Assembly (NCBI RefSeq): GCF_000230975.2
Contig: NC_021172.1
Coordinates: 3,596,001 to 3,660,000 of the forward strand
DNA from: Hyphomicrobium denitrificans 1NES1
GTDB lineage: Bacteria; Pseudomonadota; Alphaproteobacteria; Rhizobiales; Hyphomicrobiaceae
DNA length: 64,000 nt
Direction: 5' to 3'
A program made the position numbers and the translations under genes. Each line of letters starts with the position of its first letter. Position 1 is the stretch's first letter. The notes beneath the pieces are model-generated. The model saw only the letters and a list, made by a program, of their open reading frames with translations. It was not told where the DNA came from and did not search any database. This document shows, piece after piece, positions 8,376-18,975 of the stretch.

Positions 8376-8482
8376 AGCCGTAAAACCCCGATTTTTTGCG
8401 GCTCGGCCAAGCCTTTTTGTGCGAAGGCTTTCACGGCCTAAACTATTTTTGGTATTGATTCTCTCACCGGGGCGACAAAGGC

Positions 8483-9424
8483 ATGCTCGTGTCCAGAGAT
8501 CCAACACTTGCAGACCGGCAGCAGAACAAGACTCAAGGGGCGAAGCTCGCCGATCGCGCCAAAGAAGCACTTGAGGATCTTATCGCCGGTCCGCTCGCTT
8601 CCGGCATCTATCTCGTCGCCACGCCGATCGGAAATCTTGCCGACATCACGCTCCGGGCGCTCGCCGTTCTGGCGCGGGTCGATATCGTTTACTGCGAAGA
8701 TACCCGGCACTCGGCGAAGCTCCTGCAGCATTACGCCATCACGGCAAAGACGTTGCCCTTGCACGAGCACAACGAAGACCGTGAGATCGAGCGGGTGCTC
8801 AGCGAAGCGGAAACCGGCAAGCGCATAGCAATCATTTCCGATGCCGGGACGCCATTGCTGTCAGACCCGGGATTTCGGCTGGTTCGGACGGCCGCAGCAC
8901 GCGGTATATCCGTAATGTCCATTCCAGGTCCGTCGGCCGTACTGACGGCGTTGACAGCGAGTGGTCTGCCGACGGACGCATTTTTCTTCGCTGGCTTTCT
9001 GCCGCCCAAGGGGGCGGCGCGGCGAACGCGTTTAGCCGAGATCGCTCATATTCCGGGTTCTCTGGTCATTTTCGAAGCTCCGCACCGCGTCGAGGAGGCA
9101 CTCGCCGACATGGCGGATGTGCTGGGAAACCGCGCCGCAGTCATTGCACGCGAATTGACGAAGCTGCACGAAACGATGGCGCGCGGAACATTGCGGATGC
9201 TTGCCGATCAAACCGCAGATGCACCGTTGAAAGGCGAAATCGTGATCGTGGTCGGTCCCGCCGAACCGCAGCCCGTCAGCGATGATGCGATCAGCATGCG
9301 GCTCGATGAGGTGCTTGGCGGGATGAGCCTTAAGGATGCTGCGAAAACGATCGCGAGCGAACTAGGCGTACCGAAATCCCGCGTCTATGCATTGGGCGTC
9401 AAGGCAAAGGACGAAAATCCGTGA
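8483..9424 (+). CDS. rsmI: 16S rRNA (cytidine1402-2'-O)-methyltransferase RsmI
   Basis: SAM-dependent enzyme of the tetrapyrrole methylase fold that 2'-O-methylates C1402 in the ribosomal P site. Motifs: YLVATPIGNLADITLRAL (N-terminal loop), YCEDTRHSAKLL, HEHNE, IISDAGTPLLSDPGFRLV and SIPGPSAVLTALTASGLP, then FFAGFLPPKGAARR and FEAPHRVEEAL. The N-terminal ~35 residues before GIYLVATP are longer than in E. coli, so a downstream start is possible, although no alternative ATG lies in the right place. Its stop overlaps the GTG start of yraN, the usual rsmI-yraN pairing. Confidence 0.94.
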   Translation: MLVSRDPTLADRQQNKTQGAKLADRAKEALEDLIAGPLASGIYLVATPIGNLADITLRALAVLARVDIVYCEDTRHSAKLLQHYAITAKTLPLHEHNEDREIERVLSEAETGKRIAIISDAGTPLLSDPGFRLVRTAAARGISVMSIPGPSAVLTALTASGLPTDAFFFAGFLPPKGAARRTRLAEIAHIPGSLVIFEAPHRVEEALADMADVLGNRAAVIARELTKLHETMARGTLRMLADQTADAPLKGEIVIVVGPAEPQPVSDDAISMRLDEVLGGMSLKDAAKTIASELGVPKSRVYALGVKAKDENP

Positions 9425-9810
9425 GTTCGAACGCCGACGAAGGTCCGATCCGGCCGCTCTACGAGCAGCGGCGTCGCCGTTATCGAAGCGGCCTCAATGC
9501 GGAGATGATCGTCGCGGCCGTCTATATGGCTTTCGGCCACCGTATTCTTGGCCGCCGTTTCAAAACGCCGGTTGGAGAAATCGATCTCATTGCGATCAAG
9601 GGCCGGCGCGTGGCGTTTATCGAAGTGAAGCGGCGGGCAACGACCGAGGATGCGGAGGACGCCATCACTCTGACGATGCGCCGCCGGGTCCGGCGCGCGG
9701 CCGACCTTTGGCTCGCACGCAATCCTCGCTATCAGGGCTACGACGTCGGCTTCGACCTCGTCTTTGTCGTGCCCTGGCACTTCCCGATCGTGATGCGAGA
9801 CGCACTCTAA
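9421..9810 (+). CDS. YraN family (UPF0102) nuclease-fold protein
   Basis: A 129-residue member of the YraN family, which has a Holliday-junction-resolvase/restriction-endonuclease-like fold. The core motif is seen: GLNAEMIVAAVYMAFGHRILGRRFKTPVGEIDLIAIKGRRVAFIEVKRR, with the E-I-D...E-V-K catalytic pattern (GEIDLI and FIEVK). It starts at GTG 9421, whose last two bases and the following A form the rsmI stop (GTGA overlap). Function is unproven; the conserved rsmI-yraN linkage is the main clue. Confidence 0.9.
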   Translation: MSSNADEGPIRPLYEQRRRRYRSGLNAEMIVAAVYMAFGHRILGRRFKTPVGEIDLIAIKGRRVAFIEVKRRATTEDAEDAITLTMRRRVRRAADLWLARNPRYQGYDVGFDLVFVVPWHFPIVMRDAL

Positions 9811-9815
9811 AAAAA

Positions 9816-9834
9816 GGGCCCGGAAAGCGGGCCC
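9816..9834. terminator. Hairpin after yraN
   Basis: GGGCCCG (9816-9822) pairs with CGGGCCC (9828-9834) around a 5-nt loop, starting 6 bp after the yraN stop. An A-run precedes it (9809-9815), which would be a U-tract only for transcripts read on the minus strand. On the + strand it lacks a clear U-tract. Confidence 0.55.
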
Positions 9835-10231
9835 TAAGTCCAGAGAGGCGAGTGCAAAGACGTAAAATTGCAAACTGATCGGAAACGACCGATCTGGGCA
9901 AAGTTGTAATGCGCAACGGGTGAACGCGGTTTGAACGGCGCTTGCAGAAAATGTTCATCTTTCGGGGGAGCTCAGGTCCATGAAAAGCGCCTGTTCTAGG
10001 CTTCACGGTGTCTAAATTCGGGGTGTGCTGCTTATGGTTATGCGGCAACGCGCCCCTGAATCCGCTGGTTGAAGGCCGCCATACCACATGTTAAGGGAAC
10101 CGCGGCTTTCGAGGGGCGGCTGGTGGGTTCTGGCCCTATGCGCTTTTATTTTGTCGAAAGCTTTTCCTTGAAGCGGGTGCAGTCTCGGGCTTTTTCGTGC
10201 CCAGCCCCCTATGCGCCCAAGGCGCGACGGT
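9835..10231. other. Leader/promoter region of the atp operon
   Basis: About 400 bp between the yraN hairpin and atpH. It must hold the atp operon promoter, but I could not choose one with confidence. Open frames in it look like chance. In some relatives priA precedes atpH; no trace of it is seen here. Confidence 0.4.
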
Positions 10232-10804
10232 GTGAGCGACGTGGCTACTGACGATACCATCGTTGAAGGCGTGGCCGGGCGCTATGCCTCGGCTCTGTTT
10301 GAACTCGCGAGCGAGAGTTCCAAGGTCGCCGATGTCGAAGGCGACCTCGGAAAGTTCCAGGGCCTCCTGGATGAAAGCCCGGATCTCGTGCGGCTTGTCC
10401 GGAGCCCGGTGATTGCAGCGGACGATCAGAGTCGCGCCATTGCCGCCATTCTCGACAAGGTCGGCATCAGTGGCCTTGCCGCCAATTTCCTGAAGCTCGT
10501 TACGAGCAATCGCCGTCTTTTTGTCATCCAAGACATCATCAAGGCTTATCGGGCGCTGGCTGCCAAGGCGCGCGGTGAAGTTTCGGCCGAGGTTACGAGT
10601 GCCATAGCGCTCAATAGCGAACAGATCGCTGCGCTAAAAGAGACGCTCAAAGCTTCCGTCGGCAAGGATGTGACTCTGCAATCACGCGTCGATCCGAGCC
10701 TGCTTGGCGGTCTCATCGTCAAGCTCGGCAGCCGCATGATCGATTCCTCGCTCAAGACCAAACTGCAGAACATCAAACTGGCTTTGACCGAAGCTAGTAC
10801 CTAA
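10232..10804 (+). CDS. atpH: F1 ATP synthase subunit delta
   Basis: Peripheral-stalk subunit that links F1 to F0. The OSCP/delta pattern is clear: VAGRYASALFELASE at the N terminus, LVRSPVIAADDQSRAIAAILDKVGISGLAANFLKLVTSNRRLFVIQDIIKAYRAL in the middle, and the C-terminal signature RVDPSLLGGLIVKLGSRMIDSSLKTKLQNI. GTG 10232 is preferred: AAGG lies about 10 bp upstream at 10219-10222. An ATG at 10211 has no visible ribosome-binding site. It is the first gene of the F1 operon; the F0 genes lie elsewhere, as is usual in alphaproteobacteria. Confidence 0.95.
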   Translation: MSDVATDDTIVEGVAGRYASALFELASESSKVADVEGDLGKFQGLLDESPDLVRLVRSPVIAADDQSRAIAAILDKVGISGLAANFLKLVTSNRRLFVIQDIIKAYRALAAKARGEVSAEVTSAIALNSEQIAALKETLKASVGKDVTLQSRVDPSLLGGLIVKLGSRMIDSSLKTKLQNIKLALTEAST

Positions 10805-10923
10805 CTCCAGAACGCCGCGCGGGCGAAAACCGGGCGGCGTTTCGCTGACATAGCCGAGAATTGAACAAGGAGTCGCCTTGCGGCTCCGCCAATGAAACGA
10901 CCAGGGAAGAGGGTCATACGTCA

Positions 10924-12453
<1,530 letters not shown>

Positions 12454-12460
12454 AGATTTC

Positions 12461-12568
12461 CCTCTCCCCGTTTACGGGGAGAGGGCCAGGGTGAGGGGCT
12501 GAGGCGCGGTTCGGCATTTGCCGCCGCCCCTCACCCCGACCCTCTCCCCATGAAGGATGGGGAGAGGG
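12461..12568. repeat. Palindromic repeat within the atp operon (atpA-atpG spacer)
   Basis: Two hairpins of CCTCTCCCCG type are seen: 12461-12470 with 12475-12484, and CCCTCTCCCC (12540-12549) with GGGGAGAGGG (12559-12568). Between them, GGTGAGGGGC (near 12490) pairs with GCCCCTCACC (near 12526). The outer arms can also pair with each other, so the whole spacer may fold as one large structure. It is the same kind of element as the repeats before hemW. Confidence 0.85.
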
Positions 12569-12599
12569 AGATTGGCTCAGATCGGATTAGGACGCTCGG

Positions 12600-13484
12600 G
12601 TGGCCAGCTTAAAAGATATGCGCAACCGCATCGCCTCGGTGAAGGCGACGCGGAAGATCACGAAGGCGATGCAGATGGTGGCTGCGGCGAAACTGCGCCG
12701 CGCCCAGGAAGCCGCCCAGGCTGCGCGGCCGTACGCCGAGCGCATGGCCACGGTTCTTGGCAGCCTCGCTTCCAAGGTTGCCGACAAGAACGGCGCTTCG
12801 CCGCTGCTCGTCGGCACGGGCAAGGATCAGGTTCACCTGCTGATCGTGATGACGGCGGAACGCGGTCTCTGCGGTGGCTTCAACTCGAATATCGCGAAGC
12901 TTGCACGTGCCGATGCACACCGGCTGATCGCCAACGGCAAGACCGTCAAGATCATGACGGTCGGCCGCAAGGGCGCCGACAACCTGCGGCGCGATCTCGG
13001 CAAGAACATCGTCGAGCGCAAGGATTTCCAGGGCGTTCGCCAGCTCAATTTCGGTCATGCCGAAGGCGTTGCGAACCGCGTGCTCGAGATGTTCGAAGCC
13101 GGCGAATTTGACGTCGCAACGCTTTATTTCTCGGAATTCAAATCCGTCATTGCGCAGAAGCCGACGGCATTGCAGCTCATCCCTGCCAAAGTGGACGAGG
13201 CGGGTGTTGAGACGGCGAAGGGCGCGACGGCAATCCACGAATATGAGCCGGGCGAAGACGAGGTGCTTGGCTTCCTGCTGTCGCGCAATATCTCGACGCA
13301 GATTTTCCGCGGTCTTCTTGAGAACGCAGCTTCCGAGCAGGGTGCGCGCATGTCGGCCATGGACAACGCGACGCGCAACGCCGGCGACATGATCAACAAG
13401 CTGACGATCAAGTACAACCGCCAGCGTCAGGCAAACATCACGAAAGAACTGATCGAGATCATTTCAGGCGCGGAAGCGCTCTGA
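12600..13484 (+). CDS. atpG: F1 ATP synthase subunit gamma
   Basis: Central rotor shaft of F1, 294 residues. The N-terminal helix [36 protein letters not shown] and the C-terminal helix ending [15 protein letters not shown] are the two coiled-coil strands of the shaft. [11 protein letters not shown] is the central signature. The start is GTG 12600; no strong ribosome-binding site is visible because the palindromic repeat ends just upstream. The ohr gene follows 16 bp after the stop. Confidence 0.97.
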   Translation: MASLKDMRNRIASVKATRKITKAMQMVAAAKLRRAQEAAQAARPYAERMATVLGSLASKVADKNGASPLLVGTGKDQVHLLIVMTAERGLCGGFNSNIAKLARADAHRLIANGKTVKIMTVGRKGADNLRRDLGKNIVERKDFQGVRQLNFGHAEGVANRVLEMFEAGEFDVATLYFSEFKSVIAQKPTALQLIPAKVDEAGVETAKGATAIHEYEPGEDEVLGFLLSRNISTQIFRGLLENAASEQGARMSAMDNATRNAGDMINKLTIKYNRQRQANITKELIEIISGAEAL

Positions 13485-13500
13485 TCCGGAGGCAAGTCTC

Positions 13501-15361
<1,861 letters not shown>

Positions 15362-15421
15362 AACCGGTCAACGCTGCGGGCGAGCAGCCCGCATCGTCGC
15401 GGGCTCCAGGAGAAAAAATAA

Positions 15422-15691
15422 ATGGCGGAAGCCGCGACACAGTTCGGAAGCTGCTGCGAAGAGCTCAAAGAAGCTCTGGAAGGCGGCGATTTCGAACCGC
15501 TAATTACCGTTGGCCCCGACGGCGTGATCTATATGACCGTCGGGCTTGTCGACCTTGAGGAAGAAGAGCCTGGTCTCGTCGACCATCCGCTTTTCTTCTG
15601 TCCGTTCTGCGGCACAAAACTGCAGACTCCGGAAGAGGTCAGGGCCAAGGCCGGAGCGGAAGGCGAGGACGACGAGACACAGAGCGCCTAA
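15422..15691 (+). CDS. Small zinc-ribbon-like protein inside the atp operon
   Basis: An 89-residue acidic protein between atpD and atpC. It follows a good ribosome-binding site (CCAGGAGAAA) and lies 60 bp after atpD and 48 bp before atpC. The N terminus has a CC pair (GSCCEELKEAL, residues 11-12), the middle is short beta-type sequence (PLITVGPDGVIYMTVGLV), and FFCPFCGTKLQT is a typical half of a zinc ribbon. With only one clear CxxC knuckle, metal binding may use the N-terminal CC or need dimerisation. The tail is acidic (GEDDETQSA). I do not recognise a named family. Position suggests a role in F1 assembly or regulation, but that is inference. Confidence 0.8.
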   Translation: MAEAATQFGSCCEELKEALEGGDFEPLITVGPDGVIYMTVGLVDLEEEEPGLVDHPLFFCPFCGTKLQTPEEVRAKAGAEGEDDETQSA

Positions 15692-15739
15692 CGCGGCGTT
15701 TCGAAGAAAGAACTGGGTTCCGGGAACAGCGGACAAGCC

Positions 15740-16138
15740 ATGGCAGGTACATTCAAATTTGAACTCGTCTCGCCCGAGCGGGTGCTGCTTTCGATCGACG
15801 CCGATCAAGTCGTCGTGCCGGGCTCCGACGGAGAGTTTGCGGTTCTCGCCGGTCATGCGCCGGTTATCGCGACGCTCCGTCCCGGTGTTCTCGACGTGAC
15901 GGCAGGCGGTTCCAAGCGCCGGCTGTTCGTCAAGTCGGGCTTTGCGGAGGTTGATCCTTCGCGCCTCACGGTGCTGGCGGAGAAGGCCCACGACGTCGAA
16001 GAGATGTCTTCGTCTGCCATTGCCGAAGAGTTGAAGGCAGCGGAAGCCGACTTGGCGGCCGCGAAGGACGACAATGCCAAGCGCATGGCCGATACGCTCG
16101 TCAACGAGTTGAAGCGCTTATCGGCGAAGGCCGCGTAG
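15740..16138 (+). CDS. atpC: F1 ATP synthase subunit epsilon
   Basis: Rotor-stalk subunit that can inhibit ATP hydrolysis, 132 residues. The N-terminal beta-sandwich is recognisable (FKFELVSPERVLLSIDADQVVVPGSDGEFAVLAGHAPVIATLRPGVL), then a two-helix C-terminal part (VEEMSSSAIAEELKAAEADLAAAKDDNAKRMADTLVNEL). It ends the operon, and a strong intrinsic terminator follows 31 bp later. Confidence 0.97.
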   Translation: MAGTFKFELVSPERVLLSIDADQVVVPGSDGEFAVLAGHAPVIATLRPGVLDVTAGGSKRRLFVKSGFAEVDPSRLTVLAEKAHDVEEMSSSAIAEELKAAEADLAAAKDDNAKRMADTLVNELKRLSAKAA

Positions 16139-16169
16139 TCGACACTTCGGTGATTTCAAAATAATCAAA

Positions 16170-16197
16170 AGCCGGACGGGACGTCCGGCTTTTTTTA
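16170..16197 (+). terminator. Intrinsic terminator of the atp operon
   Basis: AGCCGGAC (16170-16177) pairs with GTCCGGCT (16183-16190) around a 5-nt loop and is followed by seven T residues. An AAAA run precedes it, so it can also act for the convergent rppH transcript. Confidence 0.9.
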
Positions 16198-16219
16198 TTT
16201 AGATACGGCTCGTGGAACG

Positions 16220-16741
16220 TCAGCCTGCGAGATGTCCGAACGCGGACGTGACGCGCTCATAAACTTCGCGTTTGAACGGTATGATCAGCTTCGGCACGCT
16301 CGCGATCGGCGCCCACCGCCAAGCATCGAATTCGGCCTTCGCGCCCTCTTTCGGTGCAATATCGACTTCGCTGTCGTCGCCGAGAAAGCGCATCGCGAAC
16401 CACTTCTGCCGCTGCCCGCGATAGCGGCCTTTGAGGGCGATGCCGAGGAGGTTCTCGGGCAGTTCGTAGGTCAGCCAATCGGAATATTCCGCGACGACTT
16501 CGACGCTGGTGACGCCCGTTTCTTCGCGAAGCTCGCGCAAGGCGGCGATGCGGGGTGGCTCGTATTTCTCAATCCCGCCCTGCGGCATCTGCCAGATATG
16601 TGCTGCGTGATCGCCTGCCCATTTCGGACGGCGGCGGCCGACCCAGACGAGGCCGTCACGATTGAGCAGCATGATGCCGACGCACGATCGAAACGGCAGT
16701 GCGGCGCGCGATAGCTCGGACGGATTTGGCAGCAACGTCAT
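16220..16741 (-). CDS. rppH: RNA pyrophosphohydrolase (NudH/RppH type), first copy
   Basis: Nudix hydrolase that removes pyrophosphate from 5'-triphosphate RNA and so triggers decay; the family also hydrolyses diadenosine polyphosphates. RSCVGIMLLNRDGLVWVGRR is the family N terminus. The Nudix box GGIEKYEPPRIAALRELREETGVTS has all key residues (G...E..REL.EE.G). GRYRGQRQKWFAMRFLGDDSEVDI follows. ATG 16741 gives MTLLPNPSELSRAALPFRS; the frame stays open to 16807 with another ATG at 16792. It is the last gene of the envC-ctpA-rppH-rppH transcript and lies 191 bp after the other copy. Confidence 0.92.
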   Translation of the reverse strand: MTLLPNPSELSRAALPFRSCVGIMLLNRDGLVWVGRRRPKWAGDHAAHIWQMPQGGIEKYEPPRIAALRELREETGVTSVEVVAEYSDWLTYELPENLLGIALKGRYRGQRQKWFAMRFLGDDSEVDIAPKEGAKAEFDAWRWAPIASVPKLIIPFKREVYERVTSAFGHLAG

Positions 16742-16932
16742 CGGCAGAATCCGTGCATAATCTGTGGATAAAAAGGTGCCATGATTCGCCATTGTCCAGA
16801 AAAACATAGCAGCCGTATGACATTACGCTGTCACATTAGGGACAGCCTGGATAATCCATTGGGGCCCGCGACCAGCCAGCAGGTGTCGAGCGCTGGATAA
16901 TCGTCCTGCGTTTGGGCGCGCTCGTTGAGGCT

Positions 16933-17466
16933 TTATCTAGGAAGAGGCTTTGCCAGCGGAGCGAATGCGGCGAGGACGTCGCGATAAACCTCGCGCTTAA
17001 AAGGCACAATCAGATCAATCAGTTCGGTGGCTGGGCTCCAGCGCCATTCGATGAACTCGGCTTCGTGTCCAGGCGGTGGCGTGATGTTGATCTCGCTGTC
17101 GTCGCCCACGAAGCGGTATGCAAACCAGCGCTGCTTCTGTCCGCGATAGCGCCCGCCCCAGGCCTTGCCGATCAATTCCGGCGGAAGATCGTAGGTCAGC
17201 CAACGGGGCAGCTCGGCGATCGGGTCCACCGACCGAATGGCGGTTTCTTCGAACAGCTCGCGCCGTGCTGCAGCCGCGGGATCTTCGCCGGGGTCTATGC
17301 CGCCCTGCGGCATTTGCCACCATGAGCCCCGGCCTTCGGCATCATCTTTGGAACCTGCGCGCCGGCCCACCCAGACGTGCCCGTTCCAATTGATCACCAT
17401 CTGCCCGACGCACGGGCGATAAGGTAAGGTCTCGGGGTCTATCGGCAGCTTGGAAGTCTCGGTCAT
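16933..17466 (-). CDS. rppH: RNA pyrophosphohydrolase (NudH/RppH type), second copy
   Basis: A second full-length Nudix hydrolase, 177 residues, with the same plan as its neighbour: [23 protein letters not shown], Nudix box [25 protein letters not shown], then [25 protein letters not shown]. The shared signature blocks show the two are tandem paralogues. Differences include an insertion in this copy ([14 protein letters not shown]) between the first block and the Nudix box, the form more usual in Rhizobiales NudH, and A instead of G at the end of the Nudix box (EETAIRS). All catalytic glutamates are present in both. Confidence 0.93.
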   Translation of the reverse strand: MTETSKLPIDPETLPYRPCVGQMVINWNGHVWVGRRAGSKDDAEGRGSWWQMPQGGIDPGEDPAAAARRELFEETAIRSVDPIAELPRWLTYDLPPELIGKAWGGRYRGQKQRWFAYRFVGDDSEINITPPPGHEAEFIEWRWSPATELIDLIVPFKREVYRDVLAAFAPLAKPLPR

Positions 17467-17493
17467 CGGTCAGGCCTTCCTCAGGGTCACAAA

Positions 17494-17519
17494 CGAAGGG
17501 CGCCGTGAGGCGCCCTTCG
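17494..17519 (-). terminator. Strong hairpin between ctpA and rppH
   Basis: CGAAGGGCGCC (17494-17504) and GGCGCCCTTCG (17509-17519) form a perfect 11-bp stem with a 4-nt loop, 31 bp after the ctpA stop on the minus strand. Read in that direction it is followed by TTTGTG, a weak U-tract. It may end or attenuate the ctpA transcript before the two rppH genes. Confidence 0.65.
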
Positions 17520-17550
17520 AAGTTCAGTATTCACGAATGACACCGCTCAA

Positions 17551-18975
17551 TTAGTTGGGCGTCGGCTTGTTGTCGTCGGGCGGCGTCGGTGTCGTTGTGC
17601 CGCTCTTCGAGGGCGGAGGAGTCGGAGTTGTCGAGGACGGCGCTGCATTGTTTGCCGCTTCCGGACCTTTGGCAGTGCCATGCAGGAAGTTCAGCGCGTA
17701 CTGCAGCTGCGTATCCTTATCGGCGTCCTTGGCAACGTAGGACGGGGAGCCGGATTCTTCGTCCTTGCCGTCCTTGTCACTGCCGTCGGGGTTCTTCAGG
17801 TGCCCGCGCAGGCTTGCCTCACCACGCGGCTTGTCGGCGCCGAGCTTTTCCTTCAGGTCATCAGGAATGGCCTCGTCGACGACGATATCCGGTTCGATGC
17901 CCTTAGCTTGGATCGAGCGGTTCGACGGCGTGTAATAGCGCGCCGTCGTCAGCCGGATGGCACCGTTGGCTCCAAGCGGGATGATCGTCTGGACGGAGCC
18001 CTTGCCGAACGAACGCGTGCCGATGATCGTCGCGCGCTTCTGATCCTGCAGGGCACCTGCCACGATTTCAGAGGCCGAAGCCGAACCGCCATTGATCAGC
18101 ACGACGACTTTCTTGCCGTCCGAGATGTCGCCGGGACGAGCGTTGGCGCGCTGCGTTTCCTCGTTGTTGCGGCCTTTGGTCAGAACGATTGCGCCCTGTT
18201 CCAGGAAATCGTCGGAAACGGCGATTGCCTGATCGAGGAGGCCACCGGGATTGTTGCGCAGGTCGACAACGAAGCCTTTGATGTTCGGGCCGATCTGCTT
18301 GTCGAGGCTTTCCACCGCTTTGACGAGATTGGCGTGAGTCTGCTCGTTGAAGGTCGAGATCTTCACGTAGCCGATATCGCCTTCGGCGCGGGACTTCACG
18401 GGATTGATGCGGATCACGTCGCGCACGACCTTAACGTCGAACGGATCGTCCTTGCCCTTACGCACGACGGTCAGCGTGATCGGCGTATTGACCGGGCCGC
18501 GCATTTTTTCGACGGCCTGCTCGAGCGTCAGACCGGAAATCGCTTCATTATCGAGATGCGTGATCAGGTCGTTCGCCATCAGACCGGCTTTTGCGGCCGG
18601 CGTGTCGTCGATCGGAGAGACGACTTTGATGACGCCGTTCTCCATCGTGACCTCGATGCCGAGACCGCCGAACTCGCCACGCGTCTGCACCTGCATGTCG
18701 CGGAAGTTCTTCGGGCTCATGTAGGAGGAATGCGGATCGAGCGACGACAGCATGCCGTTGATCGCCGATTCGATGAGCTGCGTGTCGTCGGGCTTCTCGA
18801 CGTAGTCGGAGCGAACGCGTTCAAGCACGTCGCCGAAGAGATCGAGCTGCTTATAGAGTTCGGAATTCTGTGATGACGTTGCCGAGTACGTCTGCGTGAC
18901 GTTGAGCAGCGTCGTGGCCCCGGCCAAGCCTGTCATCAGCAGGAATGTCCAGAAAGCATAATCTGTCTTGCGCAT
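17551..18975 (-). CDS. ctpA: C-terminal processing peptidase CtpA (S41 family)
   Basis: Periplasmic serine protease, 474 residues from ATG 18975. The N terminus has an uncleaved or signal-type segment (FWTFLLMTGLAGATTLLNV). A PDZ domain covers about residues 99-180 (GGLGIEVTMENGVIKVVSPIDDTPAAKAGL). The S41 catalytic core has the nucleophile in GGSASASEIVAGAL and the lysine in RSFGKGSVQT. The last ~90 residues are a low-complexity Pro/Thr/Ser/Asp tail, unlike the core. The start overlaps the stop of the EnvC-like gene (TAATG), so the two are translationally coupled; together they probably control murein hydrolase activity and turnover. Confidence 0.94.
   Translation of the reverse strand: MRKTDYAFWTFLLMTGLAGATTLLNVTQTYSATSSQNSELYKQLDLFGDVLERVRSDYVEKPDDTQLIESAINGMLSSLDPHSSYMSPKNFRDMQVQTRGEFGGLGIEVTMENGVIKVVSPIDDTPAAKAGLMANDLITHLDNEAISGLTLEQAVEKMRGPVNTPITLTVVRKGKDDPFDVKVVRDVIRINPVKSRAEGDIGYVKISTFNEQTHANLVKAVESLDKQIGPNIKGFVVDLRNNPGGLLDQAIAVSDDFLEQGAIVLTKGRNNEETQRANARPGDISDGKKVVVLINGGSASASEIVAGALQDQKRATIIGTRSFGKGSVQTIIPLGANGAIRLTTARYYTPSNRSIQAKGIEPDIVVDEAIPDDLKEKLGADKPRGEASLRGHLKNPDGSDKDGKDEESGSPSYVAKDADKDTQLQYALNFLHGTAKGPEAANNAAPSSTTPTPPPSKSGTTTPTPPDDNKPTPN

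Noticed and set aside
16763..16771. Perfect DnaA box (TGTGGATAA) near rppH
   Set aside because: Single box inside the 5' part of the rppH frame; the nearby CTGGATAATC copies do not match the consensus. Not enough for an origin.
17680..18873. 397-codon + strand frame
   Set aside because: Exact antisense of the well-supported ctpA; a typical shadow of high-GC codon use.
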